DNA of 64,000 bases, from positions 62,001 to 126,000 of the forward strand of contig JBMOGA010000001.1 in NCBI GenBank assembly GCA_049318625.1. The letters are read 5' to 3'. The notes under the pieces were generated by a model. The model saw only the letters and a list, made by a program, of their open reading frames with translations. It was not told the DNA's origin and searched no databases. A program made the position numbers and the translations under genes. Positions 47,424 through 55,387 of this stretch are shown here, in pieces (position 1 is the stretch's first letter; every line of letters begins with the position of its first letter). This stretch comes from JBMOGA01 sp049318625. Lineage in GTDB: Bacteria > Pseudomonadota > Alphaproteobacteria > Rhizobiales > Hyphomicrobiaceae.

Positions 47424-47851
47424 GGATCCTCCCGAGACACGACCAAACAGCGCCCTCCCAACGTTGGACAGGGCAGGGACGAAGTTTGCATGCTCAAGGG
47501 TTGGGCGCAATGGCATCGTGGCGCGAAATGCGGGCATTCCGCGCCCGTTCATTAAGCGCGGCGATGAAAATTCGGGCCCCCAGCCGGATTGGCTGAGACC
47601 TCCGCGGTTGGCGCGAGGCCGCGCGCATCATGCGTCGGCCATTGTGCAATGCGGGATAATCCCACCCCCCGGCTTGCCCGCCGCGGCAGCCCACACCGGG
47701 GACCGCCCATCGGGACCCACGCGCGTGCGAGGTCCAGGACGGCCGCTGCGGTGGCGGTGCCACACCACGGCCTCGATGTGCCGACGCACCCGCTTCTTTC
47801 CGACCGCCGATCATCTGCCGGGAGTCGCGGGCGGTGCGAGGCCGGCCCTCG
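47424..47851. other. Spacer upstream of aapP and downstream of the GMC oxidoreductase gene
   Basis: These 428 bp carry no gene I can support; short open frames here have no recognisable features and no ribosome sites. The half near aapP should contain the operon promoter: a perfect 10-bp palindrome CCAACGTTGG (47458-47467) and a slightly AT-richer stretch near 47550-47575 are the only landmarks. A sigma-54 signature was looked for and not found. Confidence 0.4.
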
Positions 47852-49486
47852 TCAAAGCAGCGGTCGTGCCGCCTGATCGGCCAGGATCATCGCGGCGGCC
47901 TTTTCGGCGATCATCAACGTCGGTGCCGCCGTGTTGCCCGAGGTGATCGACGGCATGACCGAGGCGTCGGCCACCCGAAGGCCGTCGATGCCGCGCACCC
48001 GCAGCCGCTCGTCGACGACCGCGGCCTCATCCTGTCCCATCTTGCAGGTGCCGACCGGGTGGAAGATGGTCGTGCCGATGTCGCCGGCTGCGCGCGCCAG
48101 CGCGTCGTCGCCGTCGATGGCCGGACCGGGGCGGAACTCCTCCGGCTTGTAGCGGTCGAGCGCCGGCATCGACACGATGCGGCGCGTCAGGCGGATCGCC
48201 CGGGCGGCGGCCGACCGGTCCTCCGCGGTCGCCAGATAGTTCGGGCGGATGTCGGGTTGAGCGGCGGCATCCGGGGCGGAGATCTGGACGGTGCCGCGGC
48301 TGGTGGGCCTCAGATTGCAGACACTGGCCGTAAACGCCGGAAACGGATCGAGAGGCTCGCCGAACCGCGGCAGGGTGAGCGGCTGGATGTGGTACTGCAG
48401 GTCGGGCGTCTCGCGGCTGTCGTCGGAGCGCGCAAAGGTGCCGAGCTGCGATGGCGCCATCGACATCGGCCCCGAGCGGAACATCAGATACTCCAGGCCG
48501 ATCATCGCCTTGTCGAGCACCGTCTGCGAACGCTCGTTGAGGGTTGGAACGCCTTGAACGCGATAGGCGCAGCGGATCTGCAGGTGATCCTGGAGGTTGG
48601 CGCCGACACCCGCCAACTCGTGGCGGACCGGAATCGAATGCCGGCTCAGCAGTTCGCCTGGGCCGATGCCGGACAATTGCAGCAGCATCGGCGACCCGAT
48701 GGCTCCGGCGGCCAGGATCACCTCGCGGCGCGCGGCGACGCGGATCGGTGTGCCGGCGCGGCGCAACTCGAGCCCCGTGGCGCGCCGGCCGTCGAGGGTC
48801 AGGCGGTCGACGAGGGCCTCGGTCCAGACCACGAGGTTCTTCCTGGTGGCGGCCGGGCGCAGGAACGCTCTGGACGAGTTCCAACGCCAGCCCGCGCGCT
48901 GGTTCACATGGAAGTAGGATGAGCCTTCATTGTTGCCGCCGTTGAAGTCCGCCACCTGCGGGATCCCGGCTTCGGCGGCGGCTTCCGCCCAGGCTTCGAG
49001 AATCTTCCAGCGGACGCGGGGCTGCTCGACCCGCCATTCGCCGCCGCGAGCATGCTTGCCGTCGAACTCCCCGGGATTGAGCGCCCACTGGTCCTCATGG
49101 CGCAGGAAATAGGGCAGCACGTCGTCCCAGGACCAGCCCACGTTGCCGAGTTGGCGCCAGTTGTCGTAGTCGCGCGCCTGGCCGCGCATGTAGATCATGC
49201 CGTTGATGGACGTGCAGCCGCCGAGCACCTTGCCGCGGGGATAGAGCAGGCTGCGGCCGTTGAGCCCCGGTTCTGCGGCGGTCTTGTAGCCCCAGTCGAC
49301 CCGCGGATTGCCGAAGCAGTAGAGGTAGCCCACGGGGATGTGGATCCAGTGGTAGTTGTCGTTTCCGCCCGCCTCCAGCAGAAGCACGCGGGTGTCCGGG
49401 TCGGCCGACAAGCGGTTGGCGAGCAGGCAGCCCGCCGTCCCGGCGCCGACGATCACGTAGTCGAAGCTTTCCGTTTCCCCTGTCAT
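47852..49486 (-). CDS. GMC-family FAD oxidoreductase (choline/alcohol dehydrogenase-like)
   Basis: The 544-residue flavoenzyme has the GMC architecture. It shows a dinucleotide fold YVIVGAGTAGCLLANRLSADP, PRGKVLGGCTSINGMIYMRG (GMC signature 1), ILAAGAIGSPMLLQLSGIG (signature 2), and the C-terminal catalytic His and Asn in HPVGTCKMG and SGNTAAPTLM. It resembles BetA-like dehydrogenases, but the substrate, an alcohol or polyol, is not evident. ATG 49486 is the best start, with GGGGAGG further upstream than ideal. It is convergent with nothing and stands alone; no betaine aldehyde dehydrogenase or betI gene is near, so choline is not implied by context. Confidence 0.9.
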   Translation of the reverse strand: MTGETESFDYVIVGAGTAGCLLANRLSADPDTRVLLLEAGGNDNYHWIHIPVGYLYCFGNPRVDWGYKTAAEPGLNGRSLLYPRGKVLGGCTSINGMIYMRGQARDYDNWRQLGNVGWSWDDVLPYFLRHEDQWALNPGEFDGKHARGGEWRVEQPRVRWKILEAWAEAAAEAGIPQVADFNGGNNEGSSYFHVNQRAGWRWNSSRAFLRPAATRKNLVVWTEALVDRLTLDGRRATGLELRRAGTPIRVAARREVILAAGAIGSPMLLQLSGIGPGELLSRHSIPVRHELAGVGANLQDHLQIRCAYRVQGVPTLNERSQTVLDKAMIGLEYLMFRSGPMSMAPSQLGTFARSDDSRETPDLQYHIQPLTLPRFGEPLDPFPAFTASVCNLRPTSRGTVQISAPDAAAQPDIRPNYLATAEDRSAAARAIRLTRRIVSMPALDRYKPEEFRPGPAIDGDDALARAAGDIGTTIFHPVGTCKMGQDEAAVVDERLRVRGIDGLRVADASVMPSITSGNTAAPTLMIAEKAAAMILADQAARPLL

Positions 49487-49616
49487 GGGACCGCGCGCCT
49501 CCCCACCCCAAACATCCGGCACTTGTTGTTCTCGCAAGCGCGGGCTGCCACCCGACTTGCCATTGTGCCGGCGCATAGTCTTGCCGAAAATTCGCGCGCT
49601 GCAAGTGCGCTCGATC

Positions 49617-50177
49617 TCAGGGTGTGGTGCGCAGCGCCGCCGACAGCATCACCAGTGGCCGCCCCACCCATTCGAAGCGGGCCGTCTCCCGGAAACCGTT
49701 GCGCAAGTAGAAGCCGACATTGCGCACTCCGAAGCCGGTGACCACGTGGACGCCAGGACTGCCGAGCGCAATCGCATGACTGCGAAAGCGGTCGATCAAC
49801 TCGGTCCCGATGCCCTTGCTGCGCCAGGCGGCGTCGCAGTTCATGTGCAGATGCGCGGGATAGCGCGCCGTCAGAGGCCCGATGGTCGCGAAATAGCCGA
49901 TGTCGCCGAAGCGATCCGTCTTGGCCGGGTCCTCGAGGGCACCGACCAGATAGCCGACGGCCTCTCCAGTGGGCGTCAGGGCAACGAATGCGTGCTCGAG
50001 GTCATGGGTCAGGTAACGGCCGAGCCACCGTTCGCGAAAGTCTTCCCGGCTTCCCGCGTCCACGAAATTCCTCGTGGTGCTCGCCTCGAAGAAGATGCGG
50101 GTGATGTCGGCAACCGGCCGCTCCGAAGGAGCCAGATCCGCCAGCTTGACGATACGAACGTTCAGCGATGGGTCCAT
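49617..50177 (-). CDS. GNAT-family acetyltransferase
   Basis: The 186-residue protein is a GNAT N-acetyltransferase. The acetyl-CoA binding loop appears as AAWRSKGIGTELIDRFRSHA (R-x-x-G-x-G/A), with a preceding DIGYFATIGPLTARYPAHLHMNCD strand. The C-terminal VHVVTGFGVRNVGFYLRNGF supplies the Asn and Tyr typical of the fold. Ligand-binding residues do not reveal the acceptor amine. It starts at ATG 50177, divergent from the small gene at 50327, and the palindrome at 50264-50280 lies between them, so it could share its control. Confidence 0.85.
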   Translation of the reverse strand: MDPSLNVRIVKLADLAPSERPVADITRIFFEASTTRNFVDAGSREDFRERWLGRYLTHDLEHAFVALTPTGEAVGYLVGALEDPAKTDRFGDIGYFATIGPLTARYPAHLHMNCDAAWRSKGIGTELIDRFRSHAIALGSPGVHVVTGFGVRNVGFYLRNGFRETARFEWVGRPLVMLSAALRTTP

Positions 50178-50263
50178 GGATCGAAGCGTCGCCGTGTTCC
50201 GGCATGCGTGTCAAGCATGCCTTGGTTGCTGCATTGCAAGATACTCTACCTTGCACTGCAGCG

Positions 50264-50280
50264 TGGTATACCATATACCA
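50264..50280. promoter_or_regulatory. GntR-type operator-like palindrome TGGTAT-N5-ATACCA
   Basis: A perfect 6-bp inverted repeat, TGGTAT and ATACCA separated by ACCAT, sits in a locally AT-rich patch between the divergent GNAT gene and the small gene at 50327. The sequence also contains the shorter palindrome GGTATACC. TGGTATACCA-like sites are typical for FadR/FCD-type GntR repressors. No regulator gene is adjacent. Confidence 0.5.
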
Positions 50281-50326
50281 TGAGACATCGTCCAACGTGG
50301 CGATCATGAGCAAAAAGGACTTTCCC

Positions 50327-50527
50327 ATGCACACGCACACGCTCGATGGCGCTCAGTTCGTTCGCGAGGCTCGTCGCGGTGGTATCCTGAAGTTCGTCCG
50401 CAGCTTCGTCGAAGCAGTCGGCGACAGCCTGTCCGCCGCCCACGAGTACAAGCGCCTGACGGCCAGCGGCGTTCAGCCGGCCGACGCAGCGCGCAAGGTG
50501 TTCGAGACCAAGATCGACCGTCGCTGA
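50327..50527 (+). CDS. Small unknown protein (66 residues)
   Basis: I do not recognise this protein. It begins MHTHTLDGAQFVREARRGGI and continues with an amphipathic, probably helical region (KFVRSFVEAVGDSLSAAHEYKRL) and an alanine-rich end (GVQPADAARKVFETKIDRR). It has no signal peptide or membrane segment and no cysteines. ATG 50327 has AAGGA seven bases upstream; ATG 50306 in the same frame would add MSKKDFP. Regular codon use, a good ribosome site and a palindrome 46 bp upstream support a real gene. Confidence 0.65.
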   Translation: MHTHTLDGAQFVREARRGGILKFVRSFVEAVGDSLSAAHEYKRLTASGVQPADAARKVFETKIDRR

Positions 50528-50848
50528 GCCAAGGGCTCGGTGGACATGCGAACAGGCGGTGCCGGCCTCGGCACCGCTCATCCTCTTTAAACTTTCGACC
50601 GGCGATCTCCCCGGCGCGTGCACAGCCGTCCCGCACAAGCCCGGACGTCGCCTCGGCGCGCCCTCGCCGCGCGCCTCACACCGCTCCCTTCCAAATCCGT
50701 TCTTGCGCCGGGTTGCCGCGCCGCCCACGGCGCGCCCGACCCGGGCGAACAGCTGCGCGCCTGGAGCGCACCTTGCGCCGTTGTGGTCGTGGATGGTCCC
50801 TCGGGTATAAGCTTGGCAAGCCGAACACTGCCGAGGGAAGACAACGCC
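50528..50848. promoter_or_regulatory. Spacer with candidate gcdH promoter and inverted repeat
   Basis: No gene is evident in these 321 bp. A sigma-70-like pair, TTGTGG (50781-50786) and GTATAA (50805-50810) with an 18-bp spacer, lies 39 bp before the gcdH start. A 7-bp inverted repeat CCCTCGG (50798-50804) and CCGAGGG (50831-50837) brackets it, and the palindrome GCTTGGCAAGC (50811-50821) sits between. The second arm overlaps the ribosome site. This may be an operator, but no family could be assigned. Confidence 0.35.
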
Positions 50849-52066
50849 ATGCAAGACAAGACGCCGAACGTCGCCAAGCCCGCCAGCTACGCCAAGTTCC
50901 AGTGGGATGACCCGTTCCGCCTGGAGGATCAGCTGACCGAGGACGAGCGGATGATCCGCGACACGGCGCGCGAGTATGCGCAGTCGAAGCTGGCACCGCG
51001 TGTGATCCAATCCTACCTCGAGGAGAAAACGGACCCCGCGATCTTCACCGAGATGGGCGAACTCGGCCTGCTCGGCGTGACCACCCCGACAGAATACGGC
51101 GGCGCCGATGCCGGCTATGTGGCTTATGGCGTGGTCGCTCGCGAAATCGAGCGCGTCGACTCCGGCTACCGCTCGATGATGAGCGTGCAATCTTCACTCG
51201 TGATGTACCCGATCCTTGCCTACGGATCGGAGGCACAGCGCAAGAAGTACCTGCCGAAGCTCGCAACGGGCGCGTGGGTGGGGTGCTTCGGCTTGACCGA
51301 ACCGGATGCCGGCTCCGACCCGGGCGGCATGATCACCCGCGCGGAGAAGGTGGCCGACGGCTATCGGCTGACCGGCGCAAAGATGTGGATCTCGAACGCG
51401 CCCTATGCCGATGTTTTCGTCATCTGGGCCAAGAGCGCGGCGCACGACAACGAGATCCGCGGCTTCATTCTGGAAAAAGGCATGAAGGGGCTGTCCACCC
51501 CGCGGGTTGGAGGCAAGCTGTCGCTTCGTTGCTCCGTCACCGGAGAGGTCGTCATGGACGGCGTCGTGGTGCCCGAAGAGAACCTGCTGCCCGGCACCTC
51601 GGGACTGAAGGGGCCGTTCGGATGCCTCAACCGGGCTCGCTACGGGATCGCCTGGGGCTCGATGGGTGCGGCCGAGGATTGCTGGCACCGCGCGCGCCAG
51701 TACACGCTCGACCGCAAGCAGTTCGGACGGCCGCTGGCCGCCACGCAGCTCGTGCAGAAGAAGCTTGCCGACATGCAGACCGAAATCACGCTTGGGCTGC
51801 AGGCGGCGCTGCGCGTGGGGCGCCTGTTCGACGACGGGCAAGTGGCGCCCGAGATGATTTCGATCATCAAGCGCAACAACTGCGGCAAGGCGCTCGACAT
51901 CGCCCGCATGGCGCGGGACATGCACGGCGGCAACGGCATCCAGATCGAGTATCACGTGATGCGCCACGCCCAGAACCTCGAAACGGTCAATACCTACGAG
52001 GGAACGCACGACGTTCACGCCTTGATTCTCGGGCGCGCGCAGACGGGGATTCAGGCTTTTTTCTGA
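50849..52066 (+). CDS. gcdH: Glutaryl-CoA dehydrogenase
   Basis: GcdH oxidises and decarboxylates glutaryl-CoA to crotonyl-CoA in lysine, tryptophan and aromatic degradation, passing electrons to ETF. The 405-residue flavoprotein has the acyl-CoA dehydrogenase fold with EYGGADAGYVAYGVVAREIERVDSGYRS, GCFGLTEPDAGSDPGGM, KMWISNAPYADVFVIWAK and the C-terminal MHGGNGIQIEYHVMRHAQNLETVNTYEGTHDVHALILGRAQTG. The catalytic base is Glu384 in YEGTHD. The VDSGYRSMMSVQSSLVM block distinguishes GcdH from other acyl-CoA dehydrogenases. ATG 50849 has GAGGGAAG upstream. No CoA-transferase gene is beside it. Confidence 0.95.
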   Translation: MQDKTPNVAKPASYAKFQWDDPFRLEDQLTEDERMIRDTAREYAQSKLAPRVIQSYLEEKTDPAIFTEMGELGLLGVTTPTEYGGADAGYVAYGVVAREIERVDSGYRSMMSVQSSLVMYPILAYGSEAQRKKYLPKLATGAWVGCFGLTEPDAGSDPGGMITRAEKVADGYRLTGAKMWISNAPYADVFVIWAKSAAHDNEIRGFILEKGMKGLSTPRVGGKLSLRCSVTGEVVMDGVVVPEENLLPGTSGLKGPFGCLNRARYGIAWGSMGAAEDCWHRARQYTLDRKQFGRPLAATQLVQKKLADMQTEITLGLQAALRVGRLFDDGQVAPEMISIIKRNNCGKALDIARMARDMHGGNGIQIEYHVMRHAQNLETVNTYEGTHDVHALILGRAQTGIQAFF

Positions 52067-52071
52067 AGAAG

Positions 52072-52278
52072 GACGCCGCTCGCGGCGGGCGCCGGTCGGC
52101 GCCTCGGCCCTGGCGGGCCGGTGTCAGAACTTGCCGGCCGAGACGCCGCTTGCGGCGGGCGCCGGTCGGCGCCTCGGCCCTTACGGGCCGTCAACAGAGT
52201 TTTGGCCGGTGTCAGAACTTGCCGGCCGAGACGCCGCTCGCGGCAGGCGCCGGTCGGCGCCTCGGCCCTGGCGGGCCG
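52072..52278. repeat. Three copies of a 49-bp triple-hairpin repeat between gcdH and hemF
   Basis: Copies at 52072-52120, 52142-52190 and 52230-52278 are nearly identical. Each contains three consecutive perfect hairpins: GCCGC-2 nt-GCGGC, GGCGCC-GGTC-GGCGCC and GGCCC-4 nt-GGGCC. Loops vary between copies (TC or TT; TGGC or TTAC) while stems are constant. The linker GGCCGG-12 nt-CCGGCC, itself a hairpin, occurs twice (52116-52139 and 52204-52227). The block fills the gap between two convergent genes and ends 14 bp before the hemF stop. Confidence 0.9.
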
Positions 52279-52291
52279 GGGCGTGGTCCGA

Positions 52292-53191
52292 TCAGGGCCA
52301 CTTCACGACGGGCGGCATGGACGACAGGATGGAGTCGACGTTGCCGCCCGTTTTCAAACCAAAGATCGTGCCGCGGTCGTAAAGCAGGTTGAACTCGACG
52401 TAGCGGCCCCGCCGGATCAACTGCTCCTCGCGGTCGGCATCGGTATAGGGGGCCTGCCAGTTGCGGCGCACCAGCGCCGGATAGACGTCGCGAAAAGCCC
52501 GGCCGACATCCTGCGTGAACGCCAGCGCCGCATCCCAACCGCCCTGCTTTTCGTCCGGCGTCAGATAGTCGTAGAAGATCCCGCCGATGCCACGCATCTC
52601 CTTGCGGTGCGGCAGATAGAAGTACTCGTCGCACCAAGCCTTGTAGCGGGGATAGTCCGCGACGGCCGGATGGGCCGCGCAGGGGGCGCGCATGGCGGCG
52701 TGAAATGCCAGCGTATCGCCATCTTCCTGCGTGCGCCGGCGTGCCAGCACGGGCGTCAGGTCGGCACCGCCGCCGAACCACCACTTGGTGGTCACCACGA
52801 ACCGGGTGTTCATGTGGACCGCCGGCACATTGGGATTCCACAGATGGGCGATCAGCGAGATGCCCGATGCCCAGAACCGTGGGTCCTCGTCGGCGCCTGG
52901 AATCTGCTTGCGGAACTCGGGCGCGAACTCCCCATGCACCGTCGAGGTGTGGACGCCGACCTTCTCGAACACGCGGCCGTTCATCAGACTCATCAGCCCG
53001 CCGCCGCCGGGCGCGCCCGTGTGGTCGGAGCGCGTCCACGGCGTCTGTACGAAGCGCCCCGGAGGCTTGTCCGCGTGCGGCGCGCCAGCCGGCAGTTCAT
53101 CCTCCAGCCGCTCGAAGGACTGGACGATCTCGCCGCGCAGTGCCTCGAACCAAAGGCGGGCGCGCTCCTTCCGGACCTGAAGTTCCGTCAT
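52292..53191 (-). CDS. hemF: Oxygen-dependent coproporphyrinogen III oxidase
   Basis: HemF oxidatively decarboxylates coproporphyrinogen III to protoporphyrinogen IX using oxygen, a late heme step. The 299-residue protein shows GVHTSTVHGEF, AGISLIAHLWNPNVPAVHMNTRF-type block (here SGISLIAHLWNPNVPAVHMN), KWWFGGGADLTP, CDEYFYLPHRKEMRGIGGIFYD and EEQLIRRGRYVEFNLLYDRGT. The length and motifs are standard. It begins 14 nt after the large vWA-type protein stops, so it may be read from the same transcript as the MoxR cluster. An oxygen-dependent enzyme implies aerobic growth. Confidence 0.96.
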   Translation of the reverse strand: MTELQVRKERARLWFEALRGEIVQSFERLEDELPAGAPHADKPPGRFVQTPWTRSDHTGAPGGGGLMSLMNGRVFEKVGVHTSTVHGEFAPEFRKQIPGADEDPRFWASGISLIAHLWNPNVPAVHMNTRFVVTTKWWFGGGADLTPVLARRRTQEDGDTLAFHAAMRAPCAAHPAVADYPRYKAWCDEYFYLPHRKEMRGIGGIFYDYLTPDEKQGGWDAALAFTQDVGRAFRDVYPALVRRNWQAPYTDADREEQLIRRGRYVEFNLLYDRGTIFGLKTGGNVDSILSSMPPVVKWP

Positions 53192-53205
53192 ATGTCGTTC
53201 CCCCG

Positions 53206-55338
53206 TCAGCGCCCCTCACGCCACCATGCCAGCGCGACAACCAGCAGCAAAACCGAGAGCGCGGCAAGGCCCGTGAACATCGGTGTCAGCTTGACGCCGC
53301 GCGTGAGGTAGGCATCGCGATCCTTGAGGCCCATCCAATCGGAGCCGGCCAGCACGCGCCCGCCCGTCAGCACTGACACTCGTGGCACCGTCACGGAGGT
53401 TGGGTCGGCGCTGGCGAGCAACCCGCCGCTCCGCGTCCAGAACGTGCCGCCGCCGGTTGCGTCGACGAGGGCGGCCACCTTCTGCTCGGTTGCCGTCACC
53501 TCGGACATCTCGCGCGGGTCGTCGATGCCGGCATGCGCGACCGCGGTCAGCTGGCCGGTGGGCGATGGCTGGGACAGCTTGTAGAGTCCCGGTTCCTGAA
53601 CATCGACCGTGGCCCGCCACAAGCCGGTTCCTGATGCCTCCAACTCGACTTGGGACGTCCCGCCGCCCGGCGCCGACATCGCCACGGGAGGCACCTTCGT
53701 CTCCATGGTGCGCCGCTCGATCGACAGTTTCATGCCGCGCGCCGAGGCAATGAGCCGCTCCTCCTCGAGATCGGGCTCCTTCATCAGCCAGTGCGAGAGG
53801 CGCCGGAGCAGATCGGAATGAGGCCCACCGCCGTCGTGGCCACGCGCCCACAGCCAGGCATGGTCGGAGGTCAAAAAGGCGACGCGGCCGGCTCCCTTGC
53901 GGTCGAGCACCAGCAGCGGCCGGTCCTCCGCTCCCTTCATGACGATGCGGCCGCGGTCGGGGGACACTTCGACCTGACGGTACCAGGTGCCCCAGGTCGG
54001 CGCGGTGTCGCTGCCGCCCGGCAAACCGCGGGTGACGGGGTGGCGCAGACCGTCCGGAGTCATCTTGGCCTTGAACGCCATCTCGATCACGCGGCCGGTC
54101 GGCGGGGCCGGGAGCACGGGCGAAAGCGGGGTGCGGAACAGGCTCGCCGTCCCGGCGTAGTCGTCCCCAGCCGCCACGAGCAGCGCGCCACCATGGTTCT
54201 CCACATAGCGGGCAATGTTGTCGAAGTAGAGCAGGTTGATGATGCTGGTCGTCTGGCGATGCTTGTAGCGGTCGAAGATGATCAGGTCGAAATCGCGGAT
54301 CTTCTCGGAGAACAGCTCGCGGGTCGGGAACTGGATGAGCGACAGTTCGTTGATGCGGGCGTAGTCGTTCTGCTGTTTTTCGGGCGGCCGCAGAATGGTG
54401 AAGTGGACGAGATCGACGGCCGCGTCGGACTTCAACAGGTTGCGCCAGGTCCGCTCGCCGGCATGGGGCTCGCCGGAAACCAGCAGAACACGGAGATTTT
54501 CGCGCACGCCTTCCGCGACGACCACGGCGCGGTTGTTGGCCTGGGTGAGTTCGCCGTCGGCCCGCTCGAGCTCGATCTCGAGAATGTTCTCGCCGGCGTG
54601 CGGGAACGCCATCGGGATGGTCACCGTGCGGCCGATCGCAGCCCGCCGTGTTTCGTCGGCCTGGCCCTCGCGGCGGATGCGCAGGGTCACCATTTCGCCG
54701 GGCCGGGCCGTGCGGCCGGTTTCGCGAACCGCCACCTCGACATCGCGGGTCTGGCCGACGATGGCGTAGCGCGGCGCCTTCACCACTTCGAGCCGCCGGT
54801 CGAACTCGCCGGGCCGGCCGGTCAGCAGCACGTGGACCGGGGCATCGAAACCAAGCGCGGCGGCCGATTTCGGCACGTCGTGGATCTGGCCATCGGTGAT
54901 GAGAACGACGCCCGCCAGCCGATCCGGCGGCGTATTGGCGAGCGCACGATTGAGCTCGGCGAATATGTTGGTGCCCGACGTACCGGCATCCGGACGCGCC
55001 GCCGTCACCCATTTCACCTGCAGGTTCGGAATGCGACCGAGCTTGGCCTCGAGATCGGCCCGGATGGCGCGGGCCTGCTCGGGTCGACCGGCCAGCATCT
55101 GACTGGTGCTTTCGTCGATCAGCACCAGAGCGATGTTGCCCAAGCTTTCGCGTTCCTCCTCGCGCAGCGTCGGATTGGCCAGGGCGAGCAGCATGGTCAG
55201 CATGGCGAGCGCGCGGAACGCCGCGCCGCGCGTCCGCCGGACGAAGAACAGACCGATCAGTACGAGCGAGGCGGCGCCAGCAGCCCAGAACAGGGGCTCC
55301 GGCAGCATCGGGCTGAAATCGATCGACCAGTTGGTCAT
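53206..55338 (-). CDS. Membrane protein with vWA-like and glutamine-amidotransferase-like domains
   Basis: The 710-residue protein begins with two membrane helices (PLFWAAGAASLVLIGLFFV and FRALAMLTMLLALANPTL). A von Willebrand A-like domain follows, whose MIDAS is intact as DESTS (75-79, DxSxS). After about residue 270 comes a class I glutamine-amidotransferase-like Rossmann region (LRVLLVSGEPHAGERTWRNLL, DLIIFDRYKHRQ, HGGALLVAAGDDYAG). A beta-rich part and a final C-terminal helix (MFTGLAALSVLLLVVALAWW) complete it. The family is uncharacterised to my knowledge; it travels with MoxR, DUF58 and DUF4159 genes. Most of it should face the periplasm. Confidence 0.8.
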   Translation of the reverse strand: MTNWSIDFSPMLPEPLFWAAGAASLVLIGLFFVRRTRGAAFRALAMLTMLLALANPTLREEERESLGNIALVLIDESTSQMLAGRPEQARAIRADLEAKLGRIPNLQVKWVTAARPDAGTSGTNIFAELNRALANTPPDRLAGVVLITDGQIHDVPKSAAALGFDAPVHVLLTGRPGEFDRRLEVVKAPRYAIVGQTRDVEVAVRETGRTARPGEMVTLRIRREGQADETRRAAIGRTVTIPMAFPHAGENILEIELERADGELTQANNRAVVVAEGVRENLRVLLVSGEPHAGERTWRNLLKSDAAVDLVHFTILRPPEKQQNDYARINELSLIQFPTRELFSEKIRDFDLIIFDRYKHRQTTSIINLLYFDNIARYVENHGGALLVAAGDDYAGTASLFRTPLSPVLPAPPTGRVIEMAFKAKMTPDGLRHPVTRGLPGGSDTAPTWGTWYRQVEVSPDRGRIVMKGAEDRPLLVLDRKGAGRVAFLTSDHAWLWARGHDGGGPHSDLLRRLSHWLMKEPDLEEERLIASARGMKLSIERRTMETKVPPVAMSAPGGGTSQVELEASGTGLWRATVDVQEPGLYKLSQPSPTGQLTAVAHAGIDDPREMSEVTATEQKVAALVDATGGGTFWTRSGGLLASADPTSVTVPRVSVLTGGRVLAGSDWMGLKDRDAYLTRGVKLTPMFTGLAALSVLLLVVALAWWREGR

Positions 55339-55387
55339 CGCGCCGCCCTCACGTCGCCACAGCCGTTGCCCGTCATGGCGGCACTCC

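Noticed and set aside
47424..47851. Sigma-54 promoter upstream of the aap operon
   Set aside because: No GG-N10-GC element with the expected flanking bases was found on the minus strand.
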